This document shows positions 18,001 through 27,896 of a DNA stretch of 61,377 nt, one piece after another (the first letter of the stretch is position 1; the number at the start of each line of letters is the position of its first letter). The notes under the pieces are model-generated. The model worked only from the letters and a program-made list of their open reading frames with translations, was not told the DNA's origin and ran no database searches. Origin of the DNA: Bradyrhizobium manausense (GTDB lineage: Bacteria; Pseudomonadota; Alphaproteobacteria; Rhizobiales; Xanthobacteraceae); assembly GCF_018130615.1 (NCBI RefSeq), contig NZ_JAFCKB010000032.1, positions 1-61,377 on the forward strand, given 5' to 3'. A program made the translations under genes and the position numbers.

Positions 18001-18990
18001 GTGCCGGATGCGCGTCGCTTGGCGACGCCTTTTCATTTTGTCATGACCAACATTGATAATGCGCCGGCGTTGGCGCCAAAGATATTTCGTTTTGCAGACG
18101 TCGACGAGTTTCGGAACGCGATCCGCGGCCTCAATTTCGATTTCACGCCGCTAGTACGAACGATTGCGACCGAGCAGATCATTCTGCAATTGCCTGGCTG
18201 CGACGTGAACATGACGCGGACGTTTCCGCGCGTGGTGGATGCGCAGCTGGTCGCGGATTGCACGGCCATCGGCTTTGCGATGGACGACCTCGACGTGCCC
18301 ATCCGCTTCAACGGCGCGCAGCGGGATCGCGCGGTCATCGTCATCGGCTCCAGCGGGGCGGCCTACAACACCATCGAGGAGGTACAGCGGCAGATCGCAT
18401 CGGTCATGTTCCGGCCGGAGGTGAAGGATCGTGGCTGGCCCGAGACGAGCGCCAGCTTCAAGATATTCGAGACCAGTCCGTTGGCGCTGCACAGCCTGCG
18501 GAACGTGGTCAGTGAAGTGCTGGCGGCGGCGTCTGAGCCGATCGATCCCGCCGAGGTGCCGCTGAAGGCGGCGGCGATGAAGGAGTCCTTGCTCGGTGCG
18601 GTCGATGCCGCGTTCGCCAATGTCGTGCCCGCGCGCTGGACGCTGCGGCCGAACGATGAACGCCAGTTCAAGCTGTTCCGGGACATCCGCGCGCTTCTGG
18701 CCGACGATCTCGCCCAGCCGATCTACAGCGAGGAGATTGCGCGTAAGCTGGGGCTGTCCGTCCGCACCCTGCACGATGTCGTGCGCCGCTACCGCGGCAT
18801 GAGCCTGCACCGCTATTTGCGGCTGCGCCGGCTTTGGCTGGTGCGCCGGCGGCTGCTCGCCGGCGCCGACAGCGTGAAGGCCGTCGCGCTGGCCTTCGGC
18901 TTCTGGCATCTCAGCGATTTCTCCCGAAGCTATCGCGACCAGTTCGGCGAGACGCCGTCGGAAACCCTGGAGCGCGGACGCAGGCGATAG
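18001..18990 (+). CDS. AraC family transcriptional regulator
   Basis: This 329-residue regulator has an N-terminal AraC-binding-like domain (FRFADVDEFRNAIRG, about 28-210) and a C-terminal AraC helix-turn-helix. The first helix is EEIARKLGLSVRTLHDVVRR at about 245-264; the second is AVALAFGFWHLSDFSRSYRD with FGETPSETL. The signal recognised is unknown. The GTG at 18001 is used, but the ATG at 18043 (MTNIDNAP) is a reasonable alternative. It is divergent from the DUF2336 operon. Confidence 0.88.
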   Translation: MPDARRLATPFHFVMTNIDNAPALAPKIFRFADVDEFRNAIRGLNFDFTPLVRTIATEQIILQLPGCDVNMTRTFPRVVDAQLVADCTAIGFAMDDLDVPIRFNGAQRDRAVIVIGSSGAAYNTIEEVQRQIASVMFRPEVKDRGWPETSASFKIFETSPLALHSLRNVVSEVLAAASEPIDPAEVPLKAAAMKESLLGAVDAAFANVVPARWTLRPNDERQFKLFRDIRALLADDLAQPIYSEEIARKLGLSVRTLHDVVRRYRGMSLHRYLRLRRLWLVRRRLLAGADSVKAVALAFGFWHLSDFSRSYRDQFGETPSETLERGRRR

Positions 18991-19041
18991 CACGGCAAAG
19001 CGATTGGGGTCGACCTCCGGTTTCGTGCTAGTCTGTGGTCC

Positions 19042-19632
19042 ATGAGCAACCGCATCCTCGTCCTCTACGGTTCCTACCGTTCCGACCGCATGGGCATCCG
19101 CCTTGCAAATTTCGTCATCGATCGTCTGCGCAGTCGCGGCGAGGACGTCGAGTTCATCGACGCCAAGGCGATCGGCCTGCCGATGCTCGACCGCATGTAC
19201 AAGGAATATCCCGGCGGGACCGCGCCGGCGGCGCTGGAGAATCTGGCAGGTCAGATCCGCGGCGCCGACGGCTTTGTCTTCGTCACTGGCGAGTATAATT
19301 GGGGCATCCAGCCCGGCCTGAAGAACCTCACCGACCACTTCCTGGAGGAATGGTTCTGGCGGCCGGCCGCGATCGTGAGCTATTCGGCCGGCCGTCTGTC
19401 CGGCGCGCGCGCCTCGACCGCCTGGCACGGCACGCTGTCGGAAATGGGCATGGTGGTGATCTCGAGCACCATCGGCGTCGGTCCGATTGCGCAGACGCTA
19501 TCGGCCGAAAGCGAGCCGGTCGGCGAGGGCGGCAAGGCCCTGGAACGCGCGTTCCCGCGCTTCGCCGATGATCTCAGCTGGTGGATCGAGGCGGCCAAGG
19601 CGCAGCGTGCGCGCAAGGCGCCGCCTTATTGA
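19042..19632 (+). CDS. NADPH-dependent FMN reductase
   Basis: This 196-residue flavodoxin-like reductase resembles ArsH/chromate-reductase/SsuE-type enzymes. The FMN phosphate loop LYGSYRSDRMG is near the N-terminus, and the flavin-binding GEYNWGIQPGLKNLTDH at about 92-108 is the second motif. It would reduce FMN with NADPH, or quinones and chromate; the substrate is not clear. It starts 51 bp after the AraC gene and may be its target or co-transcribed. Confidence 0.9.
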   Translation: MSNRILVLYGSYRSDRMGIRLANFVIDRLRSRGEDVEFIDAKAIGLPMLDRMYKEYPGGTAPAALENLAGQIRGADGFVFVTGEYNWGIQPGLKNLTDHFLEEWFWRPAAIVSYSAGRLSGARASTAWHGTLSEMGMVVISSTIGVGPIAQTLSAESEPVGEGGKALERAFPRFADDLSWWIEAAKAQRARKAPPY

Positions 19633-19846
19633 GATAATCGGGTCACGCCGGCTTAACGCCCGGCGGTCGCACGCGAGTGTGTTCGTCAAAGCACAGCCGC
19701 GGCATGGAAGTGACGGTTCAACCGAACGGTTGATGTGCAAGCGAATGCCGCTCGCTACGCATTCCAATGCGGATTTTGGTCCGCCAGCGCAGGCTCGGCT
19801 GGCGATTTTGGCGCGAAGCGGGTCCACATGACATGCGGGACCCGAC

Positions 19847-22800
19847 ATGGCCGGCTCAAAGGTTGTCAACGACAGATCAAGCAAGCGCCGCATTGCCCTT
19901 CTGCTTGGGGGCACCGCGCTGGTCGCTGTCGCGACGTTCGGGCCGGCCGTTGCCGCCGACTCCACGTGGACAGGCACCGGCGGAGCGTCCTGGGGCGCGG
20001 GAGCAAACTGGGATACGAACCCAGCGGCGCCGACCACGGCTGACCGCGCGCTCTTGACCGGTGCGGGCGGTGGTAACCAGCCCACCGTGTTCGGCGGCAA
20101 CAATTTCAGCGTTGGCGCCGGCGGCATGACAGGCGCAAACACCCTGACCATTCAGGCCGGCGGCACGCTCAACGTCGTGACGAGCGGCGGCCAGAGCGGG
20201 CTCTTCACCATGTCGGCCGGCACGTTGGCCGGCGGCGGCAATCTCAACGTCGATACGTTCACGATTGCGGGCGGCACGGCGACCGGGGTCACCATCACGG
20301 CGGGGACTGCGTTCAATCTGACAGGCGGTTCCGTCAGCGCCATACTTGCGGGAGCCGGCGCGCTCAATGCAAGCGGCGCGGTCACGCTCAGCGGGGTGAA
20401 TAGCTATACCGGCGGGACGACGATTTCCGGCGGCCAGCTCACGCTTGGGAATGCCGGCGCGCTTGGCAACAGCTCGAATTCGCTCACCATGACTGGCGGC
20501 GTGCTCGATCTCGGCGGTTTCGTGGTGACGCAGAATGGCGGCCTGCTGCTCCAGGGCGGCACGGTTCAGGACGGTTCGCTCAATTCGTCGGCAAACTTTG
20601 CGCTCCAGAGCGGGACGGTGGACGCCTCACTCGCCGGCGCCAGCGCCGTCAGCAAGACGACGAGCGGTACGGTCATGCTCAACGCTGCGAACGGCTACAC
20701 TGGCGGCACGACGATTTCCGGTGGCCAGCTCACGCTTGGGAATGCCGGCGCGCTTGGCAACAGCTCGAATTCGCTCACCATGACCGGCGGCGTGCTCGAC
20801 CTCGGCGGTTTCGTGGTGACGCAGAATGGCGGCCTCCTGCTCCAGGGCGGCACGGTTCAGAACGGCACGCTCAGTTCGTCGGCAAGCTTTGCGCTCCAGA
20901 GCGGGACGGTGAACGCCTCGCTCTCCGGCGCCGGCGCGGTCAGCAAGACGACGAGCGGCACGGTCACGCTCACCGCCGCGAACGGCTACACCGGCGGCAC
21001 GATGATCAGCGCTGGAGCAGTCAATGTACAGAACGGCGCGGCGCTCGGCAGTGGCGCAGTCGCGGTCGCCAGCGGCGCTGCGCTCGAGGTCCAGGGCGGC
21101 ATCACGATCACCAACGCGCTGACGCTGAACGGAACGGGTGTGTCCGGCGGCGGTGCGCTACGCAACGTGTCCGGCGCGAACGCCTATGCGGGCGCAATCA
21201 CGCTGGCGGCGAATACGCGCATGAATTCGGATGCCGGCACGCTCACCCTGAGCGGTGGCATCACCGGCGCCTTCGACCTGACGATTGGCGGGGCCGGCAA
21301 TGGCGCCATCACGGGCACCATCGACGGCACCGTGACGTCGCTGACCAAGGACGGGACAGGGACCTTCACGCTCGCCGGCAACAATACCTATAGCGGTGCA
21401 ACGGCCGTAAATGGCGGCACCCTCGCGGTGCAGGGTTCGCTCGCCTCGTCGGCTGTCGTGGTGAATGGCGGTGGGGTCCTGACGGGGACCGGCGTCGTCG
21501 GCGCCACGCAGATCAACGCAGGCGGTGCGCTTGCGGCGGGTGATGGCACGCCGGGCGCGTCGATGACGCTGTCGAGCCTCGCATTGCAAGCGGGCGCGCA
21601 GTATCTCGTGTCGATCAATCCGACGACGTCGAGCTTTGCCAACGTGACAGGCAGCGCGACGCTTGGCGGTGCAACTGTCGGCGCGACATTCGCGAGCGGC
21701 AGCTATGTCGAGAAGAGGTACACCATTCTCACTGCCGGCAGCATCACCGGCAGCTTCGATCCCACGACGGTGAGCACCAACCTGCCTTCGAACTTCAAGA
21801 CGGTGCTGAGCTATGATGCGACCCACGCCTATCTCGATCTGTCGCTGGCTTTCGTCGCGCCTTCCGGCATTGGACTGTCCGTCAACCAGCAGAACGTCGC
21901 TAACGCAATCACCAACTATTTCGACACTAATGCAGCGATTCCGCTGGTGTTCGGCGGGCTGACCCCGGCCGGGCTGACGCAGCTCTCCGGCGAGATCGGC
22001 AGCGCGCCCCAGCAAGCGACATTCGACGCGATGGGGCAGTTCCTGGGCGTAATGACCGATCCGTTTATCGTTGGTCGAGGCGGTTTCGACGGCGGACCGA
22101 GTGCCTACGCCGGGGAGAACCTTGCCTTTGCCGCCACAGGGGCGGATCGCAGCGAGCGCGAACGCGATGCTTACGCCACCATGTACGCCAAGGCGCCGGT
22201 CGCGCCGTCCTTCGAGCAGCGCTGGAGTGTCTGGACGGCAGGTTTCGGCGGCTCGCAGAAGACCGATGGCAACACCATCATCGGCTCGAACAACACGACC
22301 AGTAATCTGTACGCCACCGCGGTCGGCGCGGATTACCGCATGTCGCGCGACACAATGGTCGGCTTCGCGCTTGCCGGCGGCGGCACCAGCTTCACGATCG
22401 CCGGCAATCTCGGCGGCGGCCGTTCTGACCTGTTTCAGGCCGGTGCTTACTTCCGGCACGCCATCGGACCAGCCTACGTCACCGGCGCACTCGCCTATGG
22501 CTGGCAGGACATCGTCACCGATCGCACCGTGACGGTCGCCGGCGCGGACCGCCTGCGCGCCGAGTTCAATGCCAACGCCTATTCCGGCCGCCTCGAAGGC
22601 GGCTACCGTGTCGTCGCGCAGGGCTTTGGTTGGACGCCTTACGCTGCCACGCAGTTCACCACCTTCGATCTGCCGGCTTATGCCGAGCAGGCGGTCGCTG
22701 GCAGCAACCAGTTCGCTCTGGCCTACAATTCGAAGAGTGTCACAGACACCCGCACCGAGCTCGGCTTGCTCGCCGACAAGGCGTTCGTTCAGACCGACGG

Positions 22801-23059
22801 CATCGTGAAGCTACGCAGTCGCGTGGCATGGGCGCACGACTTCAATCCCGGCCGTGCTGCCGGCGCGACCTTCCAGACGTTGCCCGGCGCGAGCTTCGTG
22901 GTGAACGGCGCGTCCGTGGCGTCCGACTCCGCGCTTTTGACCGGCGCCATCGAAAAGGTCTGGCGGAGCGGCTGGTCGGCAGCAGGGATATTCGAGGGGG
23001 AATTCTCCAACGCCACGCGTTCCTTTGCCGGCAAGGGCGTCGTGCGTTACGCGTGGTGA
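19847..23059 (+). CDS. Autotransporter (type Va) with PATR repeats and beta-barrel
   Basis: This 1070-residue surface protein has a long signal peptide ending near AVAA (residue 37), a Gly/Thr/Ser-rich beta-helical passenger (about 38-720) with autotransporter-associated repeats (SGVNSYTGGTTISGGQ, NNTYSGATAVNGGTL), and a C-terminal barrel (about 795-1070) ending in an aromatic residue (RYAW). The passenger contains two nearly identical 97-residue units. Passengers of this kind act in adhesion or autoaggregation. The gene stands alone and ends 16 bp from the convergent chemoreceptor gene. Confidence 0.9.
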   Translation: MAGSKVVNDRSSKRRIALLLGGTALVAVATFGPAVAADSTWTGTGGASWGAGANWDTNPAAPTTADRALLTGAGGGNQPTVFGGNNFSVGAGGMTGANTLTIQAGGTLNVVTSGGQSGLFTMSAGTLAGGGNLNVDTFTIAGGTATGVTITAGTAFNLTGGSVSAILAGAGALNASGAVTLSGVNSYTGGTTISGGQLTLGNAGALGNSSNSLTMTGGVLDLGGFVVTQNGGLLLQGGTVQDGSLNSSANFALQSGTVDASLAGASAVSKTTSGTVMLNAANGYTGGTTISGGQLTLGNAGALGNSSNSLTMTGGVLDLGGFVVTQNGGLLLQGGTVQNGTLSSSASFALQSGTVNASLSGAGAVSKTTSGTVTLTAANGYTGGTMISAGAVNVQNGAALGSGAVAVASGAALEVQGGITITNALTLNGTGVSGGGALRNVSGANAYAGAITLAANTRMNSDAGTLTLSGGITGAFDLTIGGAGNGAITGTIDGTVTSLTKDGTGTFTLAGNNTYSGATAVNGGTLAVQGSLASSAVVVNGGGVLTGTGVVGATQINAGGALAAGDGTPGASMTLSSLALQAGAQYLVSINPTTSSFANVTGSATLGGATVGATFASGSYVEKRYTILTAGSITGSFDPTTVSTNLPSNFKTVLSYDATHAYLDLSLAFVAPSGIGLSVNQQNVANAITNYFDTNAAIPLVFGGLTPAGLTQLSGEIGSAPQQATFDAMGQFLGVMTDPFIVGRGGFDGGPSAYAGENLAFAATGADRSERERDAYATMYAKAPVAPSFEQRWSVWTAGFGGSQKTDGNTIIGSNNTTSNLYATAVGADYRMSRDTMVGFALAGGGTSFTIAGNLGGGRSDLFQAGAYFRHAIGPAYVTGALAYGWQDIVTDRTVTVAGADRLRAEFNANAYSGRLEGGYRVVAQGFGWTPYAATQFTTFDLPAYAEQAVAGSNQFALAYNSKSVTDTRTELGLLADKAFVQTDGIVKLRSRVAWAHDFNPGRAAGATFQTLPGASFVVNGASVASDSALLTGAIEKVWRSGWSAAGIFEGEFSNATRSFAGKGVVRYAW
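20400..20981 (+). repeat. Two tandem 291-bp units inside the autotransporter passenger
   Basis: The block around 20432 (GGCCAGCTCACGCTTGGGAA) recurs at 20723, a spacing of exactly 291 bp (97 codons). The units differ at only scattered bases, and a third partial copy begins near 20982 (GGCTACACCGGCGGCACGAT). It encodes NSYTGGTTISGGQLTLGNAG and the rest of the unit twice. This is a recent in-frame duplication prone to copy-number change. Confidence 0.85.
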
Positions 23060-23074
23060 ATCCCCATCTTCCGT

Positions 23075-25156
23075 CTACGCCGCCCTGACTTCACCGAGGA
23101 AGCGGTCGAACTGACCGGCGATGTCGCGCGACTGCGTCGAGAGCTGCTCGGCGGCGCCGAGCACCTCCTGGGCAGCCGCACCGGTATCGTCGGCAGCGCG
23201 CTGCACGCCTGAGATGTTGGTGTTGACCTCCTGGGTGCCGCGGGCGGCCTCCTGGACGCTGCGGGCGATCTCCTTGGTCGCCGAGCCCTGTTGCTCGATG
23301 GCGGCCGCAATCGCGGTGCCGATCTGGTCGATCTCGGCGATCACGTCGGCGACGTTGCGGATCGCGGTCACGGTCTCGTCGCTCGCGGTCTGGATCGCCG
23401 TGATCTGCTCGGAGATTTCGGTGGTGGCCTTGGCGGTCTGGCCGGCCAGCGATTTCACCTCGGACGCAACCACGGCAAAGCCGCGGCCGGCGTCGCCGGC
23501 GCGGGCGGCTTCGATGGTCGCGTTCAGCGCGAGGAGGTTGGTCTGCTCGGCGATGCTCTGGATCAGGGTGACGACATCGCCGATCTTCTGGGCGCCGTCG
23601 GCGAGAGCGCGCGCGGTATCGCCGGTGCGGCGGGCGTTGTCGACGGCACGGGCGGCGATCTCGGTGCTCTGCGCGACCTGGCGGCCGATCTCGGCGATCG
23701 AGGAGGTCAGCTCTTCCGTGGCGCTGGCGACCGTCTGAACGTTGGTCGAGGTCTGCTCGGAGGCGGCGGCCACGACCGCGGCCTGGCTGTTGGTCTGCGC
23801 CGCCGTCGAGGTCATCGACTGCGCAGTGCTCTCCATGGTGGAGGACGCCTGCGATAGGCCGCCGACAAGCTGGCTGATCTTGGCTTCAAAGGCGCGGGTC
23901 AGCTCGTCGAGCGCCTGGGCGCGCCGCATCTTGCCGTCGTTCTCGACCTGCTTCTCGGCCGCGAGCCGGTCGGCCCGGATCATGTTGTCCTTGAAGACCT
24001 GGACGGCTGCGGCCATCGCCCCGATCTCGTCGGAGCGTTCGGCGCCGGGGATGTCCTCGGCAACGTTGCCGTCGGCGAGCCGCGACATCCGGGTCGTCAG
24101 ACCGACGATCGGGGCGCAGACGCGGCGGCGGACCATCACGATGAGGCCGACGCTGGCGATCAGGACGGCGAGGAGGCCGGCGAGTGCGATCGTGAAGCTG
24201 GTCCGCGCGGCGGTGGAAGCACCGGCGAGGATCTGCTCCGCATTGTCGTAGAAGGCGTCGCGGACACCGATGATCGCGCCGAGACCGACTTGCGATGCGG
24301 CGTAATAAGTATCGACGTCGTGCTCGTACTTGCCGGTGACCGCGCCGTCCTTGACGAGCTTCTGCTCGCGGCCGAAGCCTTCGACATAGACGGTGTTCAT
24401 CGTCTCCAGAGCGGATGCGACGTTGGCGGGCGTGGTCGGGTTGCCGCGCAGCTCCTGGAGCGACATCACGATCTGGTCGTTACGGCCCTGGGTGCGGGCG
24501 ATGTCGGCCTTCTCGGCGTCGTTCGCCACCTTCTTCGAACCGAGCAGATTCTTGTGCAGGCTGGCATTGAGGCCGCCGATGTCACGCAATGTCATCGCGA
24601 TATTGGCATAGCTCGCCTGGCGATAGGCGTCGCCGTTGAGGATCGCCATGCGGCGGACCTGCTCGTTGAGCAGCGCGGTGACGGCGGCGTTGAGCACGGC
24701 ATTGTCGGCGACGATCTTCCTCGCCGCGTCCTTGCGCGCCTCCGCAGGTCCCGCGATCGCCTTGTCCACGGCTTCGCGCAGCGCGGTGAATTTCGAATTG
24801 AGGCCGTCGATGTTGCTGCCGATGGTGGTGCCGTCGTCGAACGGGCCGGGCAAGTCCTTGCGTAGCGCGTTCATCCTGTCGCGGGCGCCGTCGGTCTGCT
24901 TGCGCAGCTTGTCGTGCTCGGAAAGCTGGGCCGGGTCGACGGTCGCAGGGCCATAGAGGATGTTGGTGGCAAAGCCTCGCTCAGGGTTGAGATAACGTGG
25001 GATGTCGCTGACGGCGCGGACGATCGCGAGCCGGCCCTGCGCCTCGGTGACGCGCTCGATCGTCTGGTACTTCGTCACGGCGACGTAGACGGCGAGACCG
25101 CCGCCGACGGTCGAGAGCGAGACGATGGCGGTGGTCAGCAGCGTACCGATTTTCAT
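23075..25156 (-). CDS. Methyl-accepting chemotaxis protein (membrane)
   Basis: This 693-residue receptor has a first membrane helix ([20 protein letters not shown], residues 4-23), a long helical periplasmic sensor (about 30-305), a second membrane helix ([20 protein letters not shown]) and a HAMP domain with [20 protein letters not shown]. The signalling domain has the hairpin [20 protein letters not shown] and [13 protein letters not shown]. The sensor has no recognised ligand fold. The ATG at 25156 is used; an in-frame TTG lies at 25198. Confidence 0.92.
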   Translation of the reverse strand: MKIGTLLTTAIVSLSTVGGGLAVYVAVTKYQTIERVTEAQGRLAIVRAVSDIPRYLNPERGFATNILYGPATVDPAQLSEHDKLRKQTDGARDRMNALRKDLPGPFDDGTTIGSNIDGLNSKFTALREAVDKAIAGPAEARKDAARKIVADNAVLNAAVTALLNEQVRRMAILNGDAYRQASYANIAMTLRDIGGLNASLHKNLLGSKKVANDAEKADIARTQGRNDQIVMSLQELRGNPTTPANVASALETMNTVYVEGFGREQKLVKDGAVTGKYEHDVDTYYAASQVGLGAIIGVRDAFYDNAEQILAGASTAARTSFTIALAGLLAVLIASVGLIVMVRRRVCAPIVGLTTRMSRLADGNVAEDIPGAERSDEIGAMAAAVQVFKDNMIRADRLAAEKQVENDGKMRRAQALDELTRAFEAKISQLVGGLSQASSTMESTAQSMTSTAAQTNSQAAVVAAASEQTSTNVQTVASATEELTSSIAEIGRQVAQSTEIAARAVDNARRTGDTARALADGAQKIGDVVTLIQSIAEQTNLLALNATIEAARAGDAGRGFAVVASEVKSLAGQTAKATTEISEQITAIQTASDETVTAIRNVADVIAEIDQIGTAIAAAIEQQGSATKEIARSVQEAARGTQEVNTNISGVQRAADDTGAAAQEVLGAAEQLSTQSRDIAGQFDRFLGEVRAA

Positions 25157-25264
25157 GGTCTGTCCGGCAATCGACGCAGGGAGAAAGATATTCTCCAAAA
25201 ATAGGCGGCGCGTATTAATCGCCGGTTTACGCTGGTAGCGATGGTTGTCGCAGGCGCCTTTCGT

Positions 25265-25705
25265 TCACTCGGTCTTCCGGTCGAGAGCAGCCAGGATCTG
25301 CAGCGTTGCAGCATCGCGTTTGCCGGCGAAATACTTGGCCAGCGCCTCGTTGAAAACAGGCTCGTCGGAGACCGCGCCGAACAGCGTCATCGACGAGCGG
25401 AACTTGGAATCGTCAGGTGCGCCGAGGATCGCGTTGATGGTCCGGCCCTCGACGGCAAGCACGAGGCGGGTGCATTCGATCAGGCGCGGGCCGAGGACGG
25501 GGTGGGCAAGATAGGACTTGGCCTCCGCGTGCGAGCCGATCGCGTAACGCTGGGACATCGCGCTGAAGCCGAGGCCAGTGACCTGTGGGAAGACGAACCA
25601 CATCCAGTGAGTCTGCTTCCGGCCCTTGGCCAGCTCCCCCAGGACGGCGTCAAAAACCGGGTCCTGGGCCCTGAGGAAGCGCTTTAGATAGAAAGGATCG
25701 GTCAT
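25265..25705 (-). CDS. DUF1810 domain-containing protein
   Basis: This 146-residue protein begins DPFYLKRFLRAQDPVFDAVL and contains KQTHWMWFVFPQVTGLGFS, the hallmark of DUF1810. Proteins of this family are soluble and calpastatin-like in annotation, with unknown function. The ATG at 25705 follows GGAGG at good spacing. The longer in-frame ORF to 26683 runs through the opposite-strand gene and is not used. Confidence 0.88.
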   Translation of the reverse strand: MTDPFYLKRFLRAQDPVFDAVLGELAKGRKQTHWMWFVFPQVTGLGFSAMSQRYAIGSHAEAKSYLAHPVLGPRLIECTRLVLAVEGRTINAILGAPDDSKFRSSMTLFGAVSDEPVFNEALAKYFAGKRDAATLQILAALDRKTE

Positions 25706-25825
25706 TGGATACCTCCGGCGGACTTGCCGGCCGCGATTATGCCTAACTTTTGGCTCCCAATGTGCTAGCTGGTATAGAGTCTCCGGGTGGGGGTTGGGTC
25801 CCCCGGGGGTCGATTTGGGGATCTG

Positions 25826-26848
25826 ATGGTTTCCGACCGCGCAAGCGCCGAGAGGCTGTTGTCGCGCCGCCGTGTTGGGCGAGCCGAGACAATACTGCTG
25901 TCTATGGCAGCCGTCGCGCTGGCGCTGGGCGCCGCCGCGTGGGTCGCGGATATCGGCAACTCGACCCCGCTGGTCACCGCCGCACTGCCACCGGCCAATT
26001 CCCCGTCGTTCGAAGACCGTTTCGCATCGCTGTCCGGTAACCCGCCGGCGCGCGATCTCGGCTTGCGGACGCTGGAGCGTTCTGCCCTGAATGCGGTCCA
26101 GCTCAAGCTTCGCGATGCCAAGGCGATGCTCGCCCAAAAGCTCCAGGGCGACGACTGGCGTTCGACCCTGACCGACAACGACCAGCCGGCGGCCGAAGAG
26201 CCCGCGAAGCCCTCGCAGCACGCCGACGCTGTTCCGATGCCGCGCTCGCGGCCGGTGCAGGCGTACTTCTCGGCGCAGATCGCCTCGAGCCAGGCCTTTG
26301 CCGACACCAATCCCAGGGTCGACAACCGCAACTTCTTCGAAAAGTTCACCGACAAGATCAAGCTCGCCTCGCTGACGCCCGACAGTGGCCTGTTCGGCAA
26401 GGCACCGGATCTGGCCGCGCTCGGCTACGATTCGCGGACGGCGGTCTATGACATCAAGGCCAAGGCGCTCTATCTGCCGAGCGGCGTCACCATCGAGGCT
26501 CATTCGGGCATGGGCGCGCTGATGGATGACCCCGACCATGTCGACCAGCGCATGGTCGGTGCGACACCGCCCGCAACCTACGACCTCAAGCCGCGCGAAA
26601 AGCTGTTCCACGGCGTGCGGGCGCTGCGCATGACGCCGACGGACGGCACCAGCGCGCTTGGACGTGTCGGCCTGCTCACCCACACCTACATGCTCGGGCC
26701 GCGCGGCGATTCCAACGGCTGCGTGTCGATCAAGGACTATGATCGCTTCCTCAAGGCCTACGACAATGGCGAGTTCAATCGCCTCGTTGTCGTGCCGAGC
26801 CTGAGCGGGGCGGCAACCGCCTCGCAGCGCGCCAGCACCGACTCTTGA
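25826..26848 (+). CDS. DUF2778 L,D-transpeptidase-like protein, membrane anchored
   Basis: This 340-residue protein has an N-terminal membrane helix (ILLSMAAVALALGAAAWVAD) and a Pro-rich middle (about 120-170). A C-terminal DUF2778 domain has the YkuD-like catalytic pattern: LTHTYMLGPRGDSNGCVSIK includes the Cys of the SxGC motif. It also has IEAHSGMGALMDDPDHV. DUF2778 members are predicted peptidoglycan-modifying or tail-like enzymes; the activity is inferred. The ATG at 25826 is preferred to an upstream GTG at 25787. Confidence 0.8.
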   Translation: MVSDRASAERLLSRRRVGRAETILLSMAAVALALGAAAWVADIGNSTPLVTAALPPANSPSFEDRFASLSGNPPARDLGLRTLERSALNAVQLKLRDAKAMLAQKLQGDDWRSTLTDNDQPAAEEPAKPSQHADAVPMPRSRPVQAYFSAQIASSQAFADTNPRVDNRNFFEKFTDKIKLASLTPDSGLFGKAPDLAALGYDSRTAVYDIKAKALYLPSGVTIEAHSGMGALMDDPDHVDQRMVGATPPATYDLKPREKLFHGVRALRMTPTDGTSALGRVGLLTHTYMLGPRGDSNGCVSIKDYDRFLKAYDNGEFNRLVVVPSLSGAATASQRASTDS

Positions 26849-26914
26849 TAGTTGCTAGGTGCGGCTGGGTTGCCGTTTTCCCTTCGTTAAGCCGTTGTCG
26901 TCCAGAAGCAGCCC

Positions 26915-27172
26915 ATGAGTGATCCAGCAAACTCCGAGACCCCGCTGCGTACGACGTTCAAGATCAAGCTGAACGGTGACACGCTGGCGATCGCGACCGT
27001 CGGCCAGGCCTATCAATTCCTCACCAACTTCAAATCGGTCGAGTGGATGGAATTCCGCTCGCTGCATGACGACGCCGTCCACGCGCTGGAAGGCGCCGCC
27101 GACAATGCCATGCTCGCGGTCCAGGCGACCAACGCGGTGCGCGCGTTGTTCGTGAGCGCGAAGCTGCTCTAA
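26915..27172 (+). CDS. DUF982-like small protein
   Basis: This 85-residue protein reads LRTTFKIKLNGDTLAIATVG then AYQFLTN, and ends VHALEGAADNAMLAVQATNA. The layout fits the DUF982 family of rhizobia, whose function is unknown. It lies between the DUF2778 gene and the SUKH-like gene with modest spacing. Confidence 0.65.
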   Translation: MSDPANSETPLRTTFKIKLNGDTLAIATVGQAYQFLTNFKSVEWMEFRSLHDDAVHALEGAADNAMLAVQATNAVRALFVSAKLL

Positions 27173-27263
27173 GCAAAGCAAACGTTCTTCTCCCGCCTCG
27201 AACCGGCTCCCACCTCGCCGCGACGAAGCCATGGCGCGGCGCACGCGCCGAGGAGAGGAATGC

Positions 27264-27761
27264 ATGGACATCGCCAATTTCATCGCGGGCATCGACAGCA
27301 CGAGCGCAGAACCGCCGAGCGAAGCCGCGTTGGCTTCGTTCGAAGGATCCATCGGCTGTCGCCTACCGGACGACTATCGCCGGTTCCTGCTGGGCTGCGC
27401 CGGCGGCTATTTCCAGGGCTCGGCCGAGTTCAACTGGCCGCAAGGTCATTGGGCCGGTGCGATCCAGGAGGTGCTGGGATTGCGGGGTGACGAATGCTCA
27501 CTGGCACGGACACGAGCGACGCCGCAATGGCCGACCGTTGATGAGCTCCTGTGGATCATGAGCGATCACGGCGGCAATCCGATCTGCATGACGATCGACA
27601 AGGCGCATTTCGGCCGGATCTGGTTCATCGATCACGAGATCGCCGAATACGACAGGCAGTGGACGCTTGTAGAGGCGATGTCCGACAATTGGGGCTACGT
27701 CCTGCCGCTTACGCCGACATTCAGCGACTTTATCGCGGGCCTGTACGAGGAGGCCGCGTAA
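27264..27761 (+). CDS. SMI1/KNR4 (SUKH) family protein
   Basis: This 165-residue protein has the SUKH fold hallmarks: SEAALASFEGSIGCRLPDDY then RRFLLGCAGG, and later DHGGNPICMTI and ADF-like TFSDFIAGL. SUKH proteins are often immunity proteins of toxin systems, but many stand alone. No partner toxin is visible next to it. The ATG at 27264 follows GGAGAGGAA. Confidence 0.85.
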   Translation: MDIANFIAGIDSTSAEPPSEAALASFEGSIGCRLPDDYRRFLLGCAGGYFQGSAEFNWPQGHWAGAIQEVLGLRGDECSLARTRATPQWPTVDELLWIMSDHGGNPICMTIDKAHFGRIWFIDHEIAEYDRQWTLVEAMSDNWGYVLPLTPTFSDFIAGLYEEAA

Positions 27762-27850
27762 GCTCGCGCGGAGCGAGGCGTCCGCGTACGAGGTGTATTG
27801 AAGTATCGCGCTGTTGCCCACGAGGATAGAGCGTTTGTCTGGTCAAATCC

Positions 27851-27879
27851 GTGCCCCGGATGCGCTGCGTCCGGGGCAC
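27851..27879. repeat. Palindrome between convergent genes (possible terminator)
   Basis: GTGCCCCGGA and TCCGGGGCAC are perfect 10-bp arms with a 9-base loop, between the stops of the SUKH gene and the convergent tannase gene. It may be a bidirectional transcript end or a palindromic repeat; no clear T run. Confidence 0.5.
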
Positions 27880-27896
27880 GGGAGCAATGAGCGGGC

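Noticed and set aside
18151-19428. Long minus-strand ORF (425 aa) over AraC and FMN reductase
   Set aside because: The opposite strand carries two genes with clear motifs; this frame is Arg/His-rich shadow.
21158-22459. Long minus-strand ORF (433 aa) opposite the autotransporter
   Set aside because: No domain or ribosome site; the plus strand is a clear autotransporter passenger.
26915-27761. SUKH/SMI1 protein as part of a toxin-immunity system
   Set aside because: No polymorphic toxin or other immunity gene lies next to it; an isolated SUKH protein is not enough.
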